This document shows positions 35,781-44,839 of a DNA stretch of 64,000 bases, one piece after another. This stretch comes from JAXMDT01 sp046348685 (lineage in GTDB: Bacteria > Pseudomonadota > Alphaproteobacteria > Rickettsiales > UBA998). Below the pieces are notes generated by a model, which did not search any database, was not told the origin of the DNA, and worked only from the letters and a program-made list of their open reading frames with translations. The stretch covers positions 1-64,000 of the forward strand of contig JAXMDT010000008.1 in NCBI GenBank assembly GCA_046348685.1, in the 5' to 3' direction. A program made the translations under genes and the position numbers. Position 1 is the first letter of the stretch. Every line of letters begins with the position of its first letter.

Positions 35781-36698
35781 ATGAATCAGAAAAATTATAA
35801 ACACATCAAAAGCTTAAAGGCGCTTTTTGCCTGTCCGCCGCAAAGAGTCTCTTTTGAATTCTTCCCGCCCAAGACTACGGAGATGGAGGATAAGCTCTGG
35901 CAGTCGATCAAGCTGCTGGCTCCGCTTTCCCCCCATTTCGTGTCCGTGACATACGGCGCTGGCGGTACGACCCGCGAGCGTACCCATGCCACCATACGAC
36001 GCCTGAAGGAAGAGTCGAACCTGGTGCCAGCCGCGCATCTGACTTGCGTCGGCGCCAGCCGCGGGGAAATCGATGAGGTGGCGAAGTCTTATTGGGATCT
36101 CGGCGTGCGGCATATTGTCGCGCTGCGGGGCGATCCGCCGGAGGGCCAAAAAACCTATACGCCGCATCCTGACGGGTATGCCTATGCCTCCGACCTGGTG
36201 GAGGGTTTGCGGAAAATCGGTGACTTTGAAATCAGCGTTGCCGCCTATCCGGAGATGCATCCGGAAGCGGCGGACGCGGCAAGCGACCTCGATAATCTCA
36301 AGCGCAAGGTTGACGCCGGGGCGAACCGCGTCATCACGCAGTTTTTCTTCGATGTTGAGGTTTTCCTGCGCTTTTATGAAAAAGTGCTGGCTGCGGGAAT
36401 CAATGTACCGATTGTCCCGGGAATTTTGCCGATTTCCAACTTTGGGCAGGTGAAACGCTTTGCCGGGATGTGCGGTGCGACGGTACCGGACTGGATCGGC
36501 CATCTGTTCGAGGGGCTGGATGACAACCCCGATTTTCGCCACTTGATTGCGGTCTCTATTGCCGCTGAGCAGACCCGTCTGCTGCGTCAGCAAGGGATCG
36601 AGGATTTCCATTTTTATACCCTGAACCGTGCCCGTTTAACGCTGGCAATCTGCCATATATTGGGTATTCGGGCAGCGGGTAAATCAGACTGCCAATAG
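35781..36698 (+). CDS. metF: 5,10-methylenetetrahydrofolate reductase MetF
   Basis: 305 residues. RVSFEFFPPKTTEMEDKLW, SVTYGAGGTTRERTHATI, HLTCVGASRGEI, VALRGDPPEG and ANRVITQFFFDVEVF follow MetF from FAD to folate-binding parts. Makes 5-methyl-tetrahydrofolate for methionine. Divergent from mlaA across a 223-base gap in which I see no riboswitch. Confidence 0.96.
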   Translation: MNQKNYKHIKSLKALFACPPQRVSFEFFPPKTTEMEDKLWQSIKLLAPLSPHFVSVTYGAGGTTRERTHATIRRLKEESNLVPAAHLTCVGASRGEIDEVAKSYWDLGVRHIVALRGDPPEGQKTYTPHPDGYAYASDLVEGLRKIGDFEISVAAYPEMHPEAADAASDLDNLKRKVDAGANRVITQFFFDVEVFLRFYEKVLAAGINVPIVPGILPISNFGQVKRFAGMCGATVPDWIGHLFEGLDDNPDFRHLIAVSIAAEQTRLLRQQGIEDFHFYTLNRARLTLAICHILGIRAAGKSDCQ

Positions 36699-36713
36699 AT
36701 TTGTAACCATAAA

Positions 36714-36752
36714 AGTCCATATACAGGCTTGAAAACAGTCCAGTAATGGACT
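36714..36752 (+). promoter_or_regulatory. AGTCCA operator sites upstream of the RES toxin-antitoxin pair
   Basis: AGTCCA (36714-36719) and the perfect inverted pair AGTCCA-GTAA-TGGACT (36737-36752) precede the antitoxin ATG by 12 bases; another AGTCCA lies inside its coding start (36800). Spacing and symmetry suit autoregulation by the antitoxin. Confidence 0.5.
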
Positions 36753-36764
36753 ATTCTATCCTAT

Positions 36765-37196
36765 ATGAACGATTATGGACCAACAGGGTATTGGTATACA
36801 GTCCAAGACAAAAAACCGGTTAACAAGCTTGAAGCGCTGTCAGGCCCGGCGCTCCGCACCTTTTTCAATATCGCCGAACACTGGCAACTGAGCACAGAGC
36901 AGCAACGCATCCTGCTCGGCAACCCGGCGCGCTCGACCTTTTTCCAGTGGAAGAAAAAAGGTGATGGGATTCTCTCCAAGGATACATTGGAACGGATTTC
37001 CTATATTCTGGGTATTTATAAAGCGCTGCAGATTCTCCTGCCGCAGGCCGATGCCGCCGACGCCTGGATCAAGCGGCCGAACACGGCGCCGCTGTTCCAT
37101 GGCTCCTCGGCACTCGACCGGATGCTTTCTGGTAATGTTGCCGACCTTTATATCGTCCGCCAGTATCTGGATGCAGAGCGCGGCGGGCATGCATGA
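36765..37196 (+). CDS. Xre/MbcA/ParS-type antitoxin
   Basis: 143 residues. A helix-turn-helix-like N-terminal half (LSGPALRTFFNIAEHWQLSTEQQRILLG, STFFQWKKKGDGILSKDTLERISYILGIYKAL) is followed by the MbcA/ParS domain with WIKRPNTAPLFHGSSALDRMLSG. The C-terminus typically enters the toxin active site. Overlaps the RES gene by 4 bases (ATGA). Antitoxin of a type II NAD-degrading module. Confidence 0.9.
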   Translation: MNDYGPTGYWYTVQDKKPVNKLEALSGPALRTFFNIAEHWQLSTEQQRILLGNPARSTFFQWKKKGDGILSKDTLERISYILGIYKALQILLPQADAADAWIKRPNTAPLFHGSSALDRMLSGNVADLYIVRQYLDAERGGHA

Positions 37197-37876
37197 CCGC
37201 GGAGATCAAACCTGTCGCATGGACGCCGTGCTGGCGCATCATCCCAAGCAGGTTTCCGCCGATTGATCTTTTTGAGCGCGTCGCTGACCCGGCGGATTTA
37301 AGTGCCGTCTATGAAATCGAATCGCTGACCAATGACCGGCTGCGGCATGAAGTGGGGAACCTGAACCTGATCCCGCCGGAAGAACGCGTCTCCGGCCCAG
37401 GCATGAGCGTGGTGATGGCGGCGTTCACGCATGTGAATCCGCAAGGCAGTCGATTCTCCAACGGCACCTACGGCGTGTTTTATGCGAGCAAGACGTTGAC
37501 TACCGCTGTGCAGGAAACGCGCTATCACCGTGAGGCCTTCATGCGTTACACGCAGCAACCGCCGCTGGAACTGGATATGCGGGTCTATAACGTCGATTTG
37601 AAAGGCGCGCTGCATGACATCAGGCCGATGCGCATGACGCATCCCGAACTCTATCACGCGGAGGATTACGCCGCCGCACAGCGTTATGCGCTCGCGCTGC
37701 GCAAGGAAGGCTCGTGGGGAATTCTCTATTCCAGCGTGCGGCACGATGCAGGGGAGTGCGTCGCCGTCTTCCGCCCGCGCATTTTATCGCATTGCCGCCA
37801 GGAAAGGCATTTGAGCTATGTGTGGAATGGAAGAAGCATCGACGCCGTGATCGAGAAGCAAATGCTGGCAGTTTAG
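37193..37876 (+). CDS. RES-domain toxin (NAD-degrading family)
   Basis: 227 residues. RES motif residues are present: Arg87 in QGSRFSNGTYGVFYAS, Glu108 in TAVQETRYHRE, and the Ser pair in LYSSVRHDAGECVAVFRP. Characterised family members (MbcT and relatives) degrade NAD+ and arrest growth. Start overlaps the antitoxin stop. Confidence 0.9.
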   Translation: MTAEIKPVAWTPCWRIIPSRFPPIDLFERVADPADLSAVYEIESLTNDRLRHEVGNLNLIPPEERVSGPGMSVVMAAFTHVNPQGSRFSNGTYGVFYASKTLTTAVQETRYHREAFMRYTQQPPLELDMRVYNVDLKGALHDIRPMRMTHPELYHAEDYAAAQRYALALRKEGSWGILYSSVRHDAGECVAVFRPRILSHCRQERHLSYVWNGRSIDAVIEKQMLAV

Positions 37877-37880
37877 AGCA

Positions 37881-38501
37881 TTAGGAAAATATTTGTTTCA
37901 ACTGATCAATCGAAATATTGCGATTAAATACTCTACTAGAATATTCAGTGAAGAATTTCTCAGCATCTGCTTTTACATCATATTGTTCTGCCCACTGGTC
38001 AAATATGTCTAAAGCCTGTTGAATGCCTTCCTTTGTTTTGTCTAGTCCATCAGATGCTGCTTTTTTCCCGATCTCCGTTAGCTCCGGATAAGCATCATTG
38101 TTCGAAGCTTTAAGCTTCTTCAGTTCACCTCCAAAATATTGGACTTTATCAACGGCATAGTTCAGGCCATTTGAGAGGGATTGCATTTCAAAAACAAAAG
38201 GATTCGTGTTTTTCACTATTTCATCCCACTTTTTAGAATCTGGAATTAATAAGCCCATTTCCGGCATGGGAATTTTGCTGCCTGCATCGTGGTACTTAGC
38301 GTTTAATGATTTAATAAAGTCGATAGTTGCTGCCCCGTCAGAAACCTCGACAGTGTCACTTAAAGTGCTTACCGGCGCAGTGGGTGCAGTGATACTACCT
38401 AAAGGATCGCCGTTATTCTGGGTTCCAATGATTTGCTTAGTTTGCCCTAACGCCTCAAGCTTAGAATCATGTGTCAGTGCTGTTGCTGAATTAATAGTCA
38501 T
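37881..38501 (-). CDS. Hypothetical protein
   Basis: 206 residues, not recognised. Low-complexity N-terminus (Thr/Ser/Pro, residues 1-60), then helices, with Lys/Asp/Ala-rich C-terminal half and EKFFTEYSSRVFNRNISID near the end. No signal peptide or membrane segment. Codon use is somewhat AT-rich. Convergent with the RES toxin, 4 bases apart. Confidence 0.6.
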   Translation of the reverse strand: MTINSATALTHDSKLEALGQTKQIIGTQNNGDPLGSITAPTAPVSTLSDTVEVSDGAATIDFIKSLNAKYHDAGSKIPMPEMGLLIPDSKKWDEIVKNTNPFVFEMQSLSNGLNYAVDKVQYFGGELKKLKASNNDAYPELTEIGKKAASDGLDKTKEGIQQALDIFDQWAEQYDVKADAEKFFTEYSSRVFNRNISIDQLKQIFS

Positions 38502-38599
38502 TTAATGCTCCATGATTTTGCAATAGGGAAGCAAATATCATGCCGCTACATTCTGTATATGCGTGGTACTAAGGAAATATATCGCGCCGGACGGCGCTC

Positions 38600-38647
38600 T
38601 AGCTGGATTCCCCTATAATTTGCTGAAGCAAATTCGGGGAATGACGC
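38600..38647. repeat. Palindromic intergenic repeat
   Basis: GGATTCCCCTATAATTTGCT and AGCAAATTCGGGGAATGAC form an imperfect inverted pair; a truncated second copy of the right end (ATTCGGGGAATGAC) sits at about 38725-38739, just before motB's stop. Member of the TGACA-ended family. Confidence 0.55.
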
Positions 38648-38742
38648 ATTTAGTAATTTTTTGAATTCCGTTTTGTTATTCCGGCTGACTCTGCGCGACA
38701 TGCAATCGCTTGTACAGTGTAACATTCGGGGAATGACGATTC

Positions 38743-39423
38743 CTAATCTTCCGGAAGGGCTTCGATCTTGATGGTGATGCGGCGGTTGCGCTCGCGGTTT
38801 TCCTCGATGGGATTGCCGAGGTCATCCAGATTGCGCCACTTTGGTTCCGTATCTGCGAAGCCAGAGGAGCGCAGGATATGATGATCAATGCCGTTATCGG
38901 CAAAGAAGCGCACGATGCGCGTGGCGCGCACGGCGGAGAGTTCCCAGTTGGAAGGGAATTCGGCGGTGTGAATCGGCGCGTCATCCGTGTGGCCAATGAC
39001 GTTGATCAGATGCTCATCGAGATCGAATTTCTTTAAAATTTCGGTCATGCGCTGCAAGTACGGCTCGGCATCCTTGCGGATGGTCGCCGAACCGGATTCG
39101 TAGAATGCGGCGGTGGAAAGGTCGATCACGATGCCTTTTTCCGTCTCGGCAACGGACATCGCTTCTTCCAACGCATCGTCGACAATCATCGTTTCTAAAT
39201 CCTGCTTCAGATCCTCCATCGGATCCTGCTTTTTTTCTTCTTTCTTCGCGTCGTTGATTGCTTGCTTCATCGCCTCGCTGACCGCTTCGAGCTGCTCTTT
39301 CTTCGGCTCGGAAACGGAGAGCAGGATGACGAAAAAGCAGAGCAGCAGCGTGATCATATCCGCGTAGGAGATCAGCCAGTTCTCTTCTGCCTCTTCATGT
39401 TTTTTCTTGCCGTAGAAGCTCAT
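38743..39423 (-). CDS. motB: Flagellar stator-type protein MotB (OmpA-like)
   Basis: 226 residues. A short cytoplasmic lead and one membrane helix with the proton-binding Asp (WLISYADMITLLLCFFVILL) are followed by a linker and an OmpA/peptidoglycan domain with VIGHTDDAPIHTAEFPSNWELSAVRATRIVRFF, then RNRRITIKIE. Forms the ion-conducting stator with MotA. Lies 9 bases after motA on the same strand. Confidence 0.92.
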   Translation of the reverse strand: MSFYGKKKHEEAEENWLISYADMITLLLCFFVILLSVSEPKKEQLEAVSEAMKQAINDAKKEEKKQDPMEDLKQDLETMIVDDALEEAMSVAETEKGIVIDLSTAAFYESGSATIRKDAEPYLQRMTEILKKFDLDEHLINVIGHTDDAPIHTAEFPSNWELSAVRATRIVRFFADNGIDHHILRSSGFADTEPKWRNLDDLGNPIEENRERNRRITIKIEALPED

Positions 39424-39432
39424 GGAGCGTGC

Positions 39433-40227
39433 CTACTTGATTTGCTTGTCGATGTTGAAATGGATTTCCGGATCGAGGTAGCTGTTCAGGCGATCCTGCA
39501 TGTAGCGCGGGCCTTTTTTCTCGGCTAGCATGATAAGGCCTTCGGCCATCATGTAGTTACGGAAACGCTCGATCTCTTCCTTTTGCTGCAGCATCGAGGC
39601 AGCCGGCATGAAGAAGAGGCGGGCAGAGGTAATACCATAGAGCGTGGCGACGAGGGCGAGGGACATACCGACGCCGATCTGAGAAATATCGTCGCTGAAA
39701 TTACCGAGCATGATGATCATCCCGATCAGCGTACCGATCATTCCGAAGGCGGGGCCGGTACCGGCCATCATCTTGAGAACATGCACCGGCACGGTGCGGC
39801 GCTCGAATTCCGCTTCGATGGCGGTGTGCATCATGTCTTTGAGTTCGGCAGGCTTGTGCGCGGTGGTCACCAGCGTCAGGCAGAAATCCATCAGCGGATC
39901 GCCCGCCATGGCGCCTTTCAGTTCGTTCTCCAGCCCGGGCAGGCCTTTTTGCTGCACGATATACGACCACTTGATGAGGCGCATGATTTCGGTGTTCAAA
40001 CCCTCGCGCGTCGATTTCGGTTTTTTGAACATCCACAGGATGGCGGCAAAGGCGATGTTCACATAGCGCGCCTGATAGCTCATGTAGGCAGTGGCGATCG
40101 TCCCGCCGAGTACGATCAACGCCGCATGCAGTTCGAAGAACGACATGTAATGATCGGTACTGATGACGATGGAACCGACAAAGAGCAGGATTCCGACGAT
40201 GAAACCTAAAAGCGAGGCAAACGACAT
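39433..40227 (-). CDS. motA: Flagellar stator-type protein MotA
   Basis: 264 residues, four membrane helices (about 5-21, 33-50, 150-180, 185-205). MLGNFSDDISQIGVGMSLALVATLYG and the PAFGMIGTLIGMIIML motif are typical of MotA/PomA. The cytoplasmic loop between helices 2 and 3 carries charged residues that touch FliG. Upstream gene of the motAB pair. No other flagellar genes are in this window. Confidence 0.93.
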   Translation of the reverse strand: MSFASLLGFIVGILLFVGSIVISTDHYMSFFELHAALIVLGGTIATAYMSYQARYVNIAFAAILWMFKKPKSTREGLNTEIMRLIKWSYIVQQKGLPGLENELKGAMAGDPLMDFCLTLVTTAHKPAELKDMMHTAIEAEFERRTVPVHVLKMMAGTGPAFGMIGTLIGMIIMLGNFSDDISQIGVGMSLALVATLYGITSARLFFMPAASMLQQKEEIERFRNYMMAEGLIMLAEKKGPRYMQDRLNSYLDPEIHFNIDKQIK

Positions 40228-40494
40228 GGCGTGATGAGTCTAAGGTTAGTTTACCTATGCATTAAACCCATGAAATGATTAAAAATGCGTCAACCCTACA
40301 CGCATGACGCTAACGATTTAATGGAAATAACCGCGCATGTTGCAAAAAAAGACACACTAAATATTGTTATTCTTCAATAACATAATTATACTTTGGATAG
40401 GGAGGGGATCTCAGAATGGCTGCCAGTGCGTGTCGTACATGAAATCCATAATCAGAGGTGGAAAATCCTCACATTCCGCGTATACATAGAAAAA

Positions 40495-41238
40495 ATGACC
40501 GCGCCCCGACAACGAAAACCGATTATAGGACTCACCCTCGACCGTGAAGAAGGCGGAGGATATTCGCTCTACCCCTGGTATGCGATCCGCGCCAATTACT
40601 GCGCCTCGGTCAGCGACCTCGGCGCCATTCCATTGCCCCTGCCACATGAATTGAAACTGGTCGATAGCTATCTCGATATGATCGATGGGCTGATCACCAC
40701 CGGCGGCAATTTCGATATACCGCCGCATATGTACGGCGATTCGGACATGCACCATACGGTGACAACGAAAGAAAACCGTACGGCATTCGAATTTGCGGTA
40801 ACAAAGGGTGCGGTAGACCGCGGCATCCCGATTCTGGGTATATGCGGCGGCGAGCAACTGCTGAATGTGGTGCTGGGCGGCTCGCTCATCCAGCATATTC
40901 CCGATAGCGTGAAAACCGATATCGCGCACGAGCAGCCTAATCCGCGCACCGAGCCGGGACATACCGTGGATATCAAAGAAAGCACGATGCTCGCGAAGAT
41001 TGTCGGCGAACAAAATATTCAGGTTAACAGCGCGCACCATCAGGCGATCAAGCAGACGGGCAATGGCGTTATTATCAATGCGATGGCGCCGGACGGCGTG
41101 ATCGAAGGCATAGAACTGCCGGGCCATCCGTTCTGCCTCGGCGTGCAGTGGCACCCGGAATACCATGTCTCCGGTGCCGATACGAAAATTTTCGAGGCCT
41201 TCGTTGCCGCCGCGAACTCCCATGCCGCCGCGCGCTAA
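40495..41238 (+). CDS. Class I glutamine amidotransferase-like hydrolase (PuuD/gamma-Glu-GABA hydrolase family)
   Basis: About 247 residues from the ATG at 40495; an earlier in-frame start adds sequence of no family. Peptidase C26 features: GLITTGGNFDIPP, nucleophile Cys in ILGICGGEQLLNVVLGGSLIQ, and the His-Glu pair in LGVQWHPEY. VNSAHHQAIK is typical of PuuD-like hydrolases that release GABA or other amines from gamma-glutamyl conjugates. A glutamine-synthetase-like ligase and polyamine genes are encoded further on (50.9 kb and 57.9-61.2 kb), which would fit polyamine use. Confidence 0.85.
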   Translation: MTAPRQRKPIIGLTLDREEGGGYSLYPWYAIRANYCASVSDLGAIPLPLPHELKLVDSYLDMIDGLITTGGNFDIPPHMYGDSDMHHTVTTKENRTAFEFAVTKGAVDRGIPILGICGGEQLLNVVLGGSLIQHIPDSVKTDIAHEQPNPRTEPGHTVDIKESTMLAKIVGEQNIQVNSAHHQAIKQTGNGVIINAMAPDGVIEGIELPGHPFCLGVQWHPEYHVSGADTKIFEAFVAAANSHAAAR

Positions 41239-41974
41239 ACCATTAAAAAATGAATCACCGGAAAAAGGTGAACGCATCGCTAAATATATGGCGCGGGCAG
41301 GGATTGCTTCGCGGCGCGGCGCGGAGGCGATGATCGCGGCCGGGCACGTCACGGTCAACGGCAAGAAGATTACCTCGCCCGCCCTCAATATCAATGAAGG
41401 CGACGTGATCGCGGTTGATGGCAATGTCATCCTGGCCGAGGACGATGCACGCTTGTTTCTTTATCATAAACCGGCTGGTTTGATCACCACGCACAAAGAC
41501 CCGGAAGGCAGGCCGACCGTGTTCGATGCATTGCCGAAAGGTATGCCGCGCGTTGTCTCCGTCGGGCGGCTGGATTTCAGCAGCGAAGGGTTACTGCTGC
41601 TGACGACCAGCGGCGAACTCGCGCATAAGCTCGAAGATCCGAAGCTTGGCTGGAAACGCAAATACCGCGTGCGGGCCTATGGCCACCTGACCGAAGAACA
41701 GATGAACCGCATCCGCAGCGGCATCACGGTGGACGGCATACGCTACCGTCCTGCAGAGCTTCGCTTCGAAAGCCGCAAAGGAAAGAACGCCTGGTACGTC
41801 ATGACGATCACCGAAGGCAAGAACCGCGAAATCCGAAAAATTTTCGAGCATTTCGACTGCAAGGTCTCCCGCCTAATCCGCGTTGGCTTTGGCGCATTCC
41901 AGCTCGGAAGCATGCAGCCCGGCGAGGTGAAGGAAATCTCGGCAAAAGCGTTGCGCGAGCAGATCGGCCTATGA
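41222..41974 (+). CDS. rluB: Ribosomal large subunit pseudouridine synthase, RluB/RsuA family
   Basis: 250 residues from the ATG at 41222, overlapping the previous stop by 17 bases. N-terminal S4 domain (RIAKYMARAGIASRRGAEAMIAAGHVTVNG), catalytic Asp in VGRLDFSSEGLLLLT, KRKYRV and the C-terminal GKNREIRKIFEHF. Modifies 23S rRNA (or 16S; RluB, RluE, RluF and RsuA are hard to separate by eye). Confidence 0.9.
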   Translation: MPPRAKPLKNESPEKGERIAKYMARAGIASRRGAEAMIAAGHVTVNGKKITSPALNINEGDVIAVDGNVILAEDDARLFLYHKPAGLITTHKDPEGRPTVFDALPKGMPRVVSVGRLDFSSEGLLLLTTSGELAHKLEDPKLGWKRKYRVRAYGHLTEEQMNRIRSGITVDGIRYRPAELRFESRKGKNAWYVMTITEGKNREIRKIFEHFDCKVSRLIRVGFGAFQLGSMQPGEVKEISAKALREQIGL

Positions 41975-42534
41975 TGCAGATTATCGCAGGATCGCTTCGC
42001 AGCCGGAAACTGCTTCCTTTGGAAGGACGCGATATTCGCCCGACTTCGTCGCGTGCCCGCGAAGCGATCTTCAACATGCTGATGCACCGCCAAACGGAAG
42101 AGGGCGAGTCGTATATCATTGATCAGCGGATCGCCGATTTCTGCTGCGGCTCGGGGGCGATGGGACTAGAAGCGATTTCGCGCGGCGCGGCCCATGCCGT
42201 CTTCGTGGATAGCGCGCGCGCCTCGCTCGATGTGGCGCAGCAGAATGCACAGCAATTCAAGGTGCTGGAGCAGTGCCAATTCATCGCTGGCGACGTGACG
42301 CGACTGCCCGCCGCGAAAGCGCCATGCCGCGTTATCTTCTGCGACCCGCCGTACGATCTCGTCGTTTACGGTAAAGTGCTCGGAAGTATTTTAGAGGGCA
42401 ATTGGCTGGAGCCGAAGGGCCTTGTCATCATGGAGCAGTCGAGCAAAACGGATGTGATGCCGGTGGACGGGTTTTCGATGCTGGCCGACCGTGAATATGG
42501 CAGCGCGCGGGTGGTAATGTGGGAGAAAATTTAG
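41971..42534 (+). CDS. rsmD: 16S rRNA (guanine966-N2)-methyltransferase RsmD
   Basis: 187 residues. QIIAGSLRSRKLLPLEGRDIRPTSSRAREAIFNML is the RsmD lead; SAM motif IADFCCGSGAMGLEAISRGA and catalytic FCDPPYDL. ATGA overlap with rluB indicates one operon of rRNA modification. Confidence 0.95.
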   Translation: MMQIIAGSLRSRKLLPLEGRDIRPTSSRAREAIFNMLMHRQTEEGESYIIDQRIADFCCGSGAMGLEAISRGAAHAVFVDSARASLDVAQQNAQQFKVLEQCQFIAGDVTRLPAAKAPCRVIFCDPPYDLVVYGKVLGSILEGNWLEPKGLVIMEQSSKTDVMPVDGFSMLADREYGSARVVMWEKI

Positions 42535-42536
42535 TT

Positions 42537-42566
42537 TGTCACCCCGCATAAGATGCGGGGTCACAT
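42537..42566. repeat. Short palindrome TGTCACCCCGC...GCGGGGTCACA
   Basis: A near-perfect inverted repeat (TGTCACCCCGCA / TGCGGGGTCACA) just after the rsmD stop and next to the 42570 stop, minimal member of the dispersed family. May act as a bidirectional terminator between convergent genes. Confidence 0.6.
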
Positions 42567-42569
42567 GTT

Positions 42570-43418
42570 TTACCTTCCGCGCTGTTTTGCCGAACTCTGC
42601 GCAATCGCGCCTTCGACGAATTTACCGGCGACATTCATGCCGGAGGCGGCGAGGCGTTTGACCGTGTCGCGCGCTTCCTCGTAAACAGCCAGCTTGCCGG
42701 TGGCGAATTGATGCGCGGCGGTGTCGAGCGCTTTTTCCTCCTGCGCGATCCCTTGCGTGGCTTCGGAGAGCTTGCCTTTAACGGAGGCCATCGCAGCGGC
42801 GGACATTTTGCCTTGCGCGACCAGCGATTTCATGGCGCGACGAAGATCGTCCATCTCCAGCTGCTCGATTGCGGCGAGTACCGCACCCATATCGGCTTCG
42901 CCCTTAGCGAGTTTAGACAGAAGTTCCTGTAGTGTCGCCAGATCGGAAACGGCGGTGCTCATTTCATCGAGACGGCTTTGGGTATTGCGGTCGGCCTTCT
43001 CGGAAAGCAGTGCAACGAAAAGCACGGTATAATCTTTGTAGAGCTGCTGCAGCTCGCCGCGGATTTCCCGGCCAGGATCGGGATAATTACCATCTTTACC
43101 CCGCGCAGCTACGCCGGTGCCGACGGAAAAATGCTGCTGGCCGCGCCCTGCGTGGAGAGGTTTTGCCTGGATATGGCGCAGCATGGCGACATCATAGGCG
43201 AGCCGTTCAACCGAGAGGCGGCTCTGTTTCGTCAAACCATCGTCCGACTGCGACGTGAAGGCGCGCACGGCATCGTGATAATACTCAATGCGCGGCCGGA
43301 AATCACCTTCCTGGCCGAAAATCCCGTATTCCGTTTCAAGAGAGCGGATCTCGGCATATTGGCGGCTCATGAGTTCGATCAGGGATTGATGTTGCTGGGA
43401 GATAGAGCGTTGAGTCAT
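42570..43418 (-). CDS. Hypothetical coiled-coil protein
   Basis: 282 residues, almost entirely helical with heptad-like runs (QQLYKDYTVLFVALLSEKAD, RLDEMSTAVSDLATLQELLS, LRRAMKSLVAQGKMSAAAMA). Mostly Ala/Gln/Glu, no membrane segment or signal peptide. C-terminus QSSAKQRGR is basic. No family recognised; a structural or secreted helper role cannot be told apart. Confidence 0.62.
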   Translation of the reverse strand: MTQRSISQQHQSLIELMSRQYAEIRSLETEYGIFGQEGDFRPRIEYYHDAVRAFTSQSDDGLTKQSRLSVERLAYDVAMLRHIQAKPLHAGRGQQHFSVGTGVAARGKDGNYPDPGREIRGELQQLYKDYTVLFVALLSEKADRNTQSRLDEMSTAVSDLATLQELLSKLAKGEADMGAVLAAIEQLEMDDLRRAMKSLVAQGKMSAAAMASVKGKLSEATQGIAQEEKALDTAAHQFATGKLAVYEEARDTVKRLAASGMNVAGKFVEGAIAQSSAKQRGR

Positions 43419-43489
43419 GCGTCCTTAGTCGATAGTCGTATTTTATAGTAAGTTAACCGACTAACGACTATAGACTAACGACTTTCCTT

Positions 43490-44719
43490 ATGCCACTAAC
43501 CAATCACCCTCTTTCCATCTACATCCACTGGCCGTTCTGCAGAAAGAAATGCCCGTACTGCGATTTCAACAGCCATGTGCGCGGCAGTGTCGATTATGAG
43601 CGCTGGCAGAAGGCCCTGCTGCGCGAGCTGGAAACGCAACGCGAACGCGTGAAAGAGCGGGAAGTGGTGAGCGTGTTTTTCGGAGGCGGGACGCCATCGC
43701 TGATGCCGCCATCAATCGTCGAAGCCTTGCTGAAACGGATTGGTGAGTTGTGGCAGCTATCGCCAACTATCGAGATCACGCTGGAAGCCAACCCAACCTC
43801 CACAGAGGCAGAAAATTTTAAAGCATTGCGGCTGGCGGGTGTAAACCGCGTCTCGCTTGGCGTGCAATCGCTGCGCGATGAGGAATTGAGATTTTTAGGG
43901 CGCGAGCATTCGGCGAAAGAAGCATTGAAGGCGGTGGAACTCGCCGCCAAAACATTCGACCGCTATTCGTTTGATCTGATCTATGCACGCCCGCACCAGA
44001 CGGTCGAAACCTGGGAGAGGGAATTACGCGAGGCATTTGCTTATGCGGGCGATCACCTCTCGCTTTATCAATTGACCGTGGAGGAGGAAACGCCCTTTGC
44101 CCGTGTGTATGCGAAGGGTGGATTCAAACTGCCCGATGAAGATACGGCGGCCGATCTCTACGAACTGACGGCAGCGGTGTGCGCGGAGCACGGGCTGCAC
44201 GCCTACGAGATTTCCAATTATGCGAAGCCGGGGCAGGAGTGCCGCCACAATCTCGCCTACTGGCGCGGTGATGAATATCTCGGCGTCGGTCCCGGGGCGC
44301 ATGGACGCTTGCGCGAAGGTGCCGGACGCCAGGTGTCAGGTTCCAGCAAGAATCTGCAAAACCGTAACCCGCAAGCCGAAACGTGGTATGCAACGGCGAC
44401 GGTGAAATCGCCCGAGCGGTGGTTGACGATGGTAGAAGAAAAAGGTGAAGGGCTGGAGCAGTACCAATCCTTATCGCCCCGGGACAGAGCGGAAGAACTG
44501 GTGCTCTCCGGCCTCAGGCTGGCGGAGGGATTATCCTTCAAAAATATTGCCGAAAAAACCGGTATACCCGCGGAAAGCTGCATCTCCTACCCGCAAGCAC
44601 AAGCGCTGCAAACGCATAAATTATTACATATAAATGGTGATTCTATCGTCCTCACGCCATCGGGACGACTGCTGACCAACCAGATTATTCCCGCCCTGCT
44701 GCAGACGGAAAGCATTTAG
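43490..44719 (+). CDS. hemW: HemW-type heme chaperone (radical SAM)
   Basis: 409 residues. Radical SAM cluster motif FCRKKCPYCDFNSHV (CxxxCxxC), VFFGGGTPSLM, ITLEANPTS, RVSLGVQSLRDEELRFLGR and YEISNYAKPGQECRHNLAYWRGDEYLGVGPGAHG. Likely heme chaperone, not coproporphyrinogen oxidase, because of the C-x-x-x-C-x-x-C-D-F pattern. After GPGAHGRLREGAGR there is an extra stretch of about 18 residues (QVSGSSKNLQNRNPQAET) before WYATATVKSPERWL, where relatives run straight on. It may be a small in-frame repeat insertion. Confidence 0.93.
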   Translation: MPLTNHPLSIYIHWPFCRKKCPYCDFNSHVRGSVDYERWQKALLRELETQRERVKEREVVSVFFGGGTPSLMPPSIVEALLKRIGELWQLSPTIEITLEANPTSTEAENFKALRLAGVNRVSLGVQSLRDEELRFLGREHSAKEALKAVELAAKTFDRYSFDLIYARPHQTVETWERELREAFAYAGDHLSLYQLTVEEETPFARVYAKGGFKLPDEDTAADLYELTAAVCAEHGLHAYEISNYAKPGQECRHNLAYWRGDEYLGVGPGAHGRLREGAGRQVSGSSKNLQNRNPQAETWYATATVKSPERWLTMVEEKGEGLEQYQSLSPRDRAEELVLSGLRLAEGLSFKNIAEKTGIPAESCISYPQAQALQTHKLLHINGDSIVLTPSGRLLTNQIIPALLQTESI

Positions 44720-44839
44720 TTTCCAGATTGTCACACAACTTTAACAACGCCTCCTGCTTGCACTGCCAAAGATAAAGAAAGTGGCGCCTGCCTGACGCAA
44801 TAGGTGGATTTGCGGCGCGCACCTGCGTATATAGGGGCG

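Noticed and set aside
40393..40494. Upstream extension of the amidotransferase-like gene
   Set aside because: Residues before the ATG at 40495 do not match the family, whose N-terminus begins with PIIGLTL-like strand.
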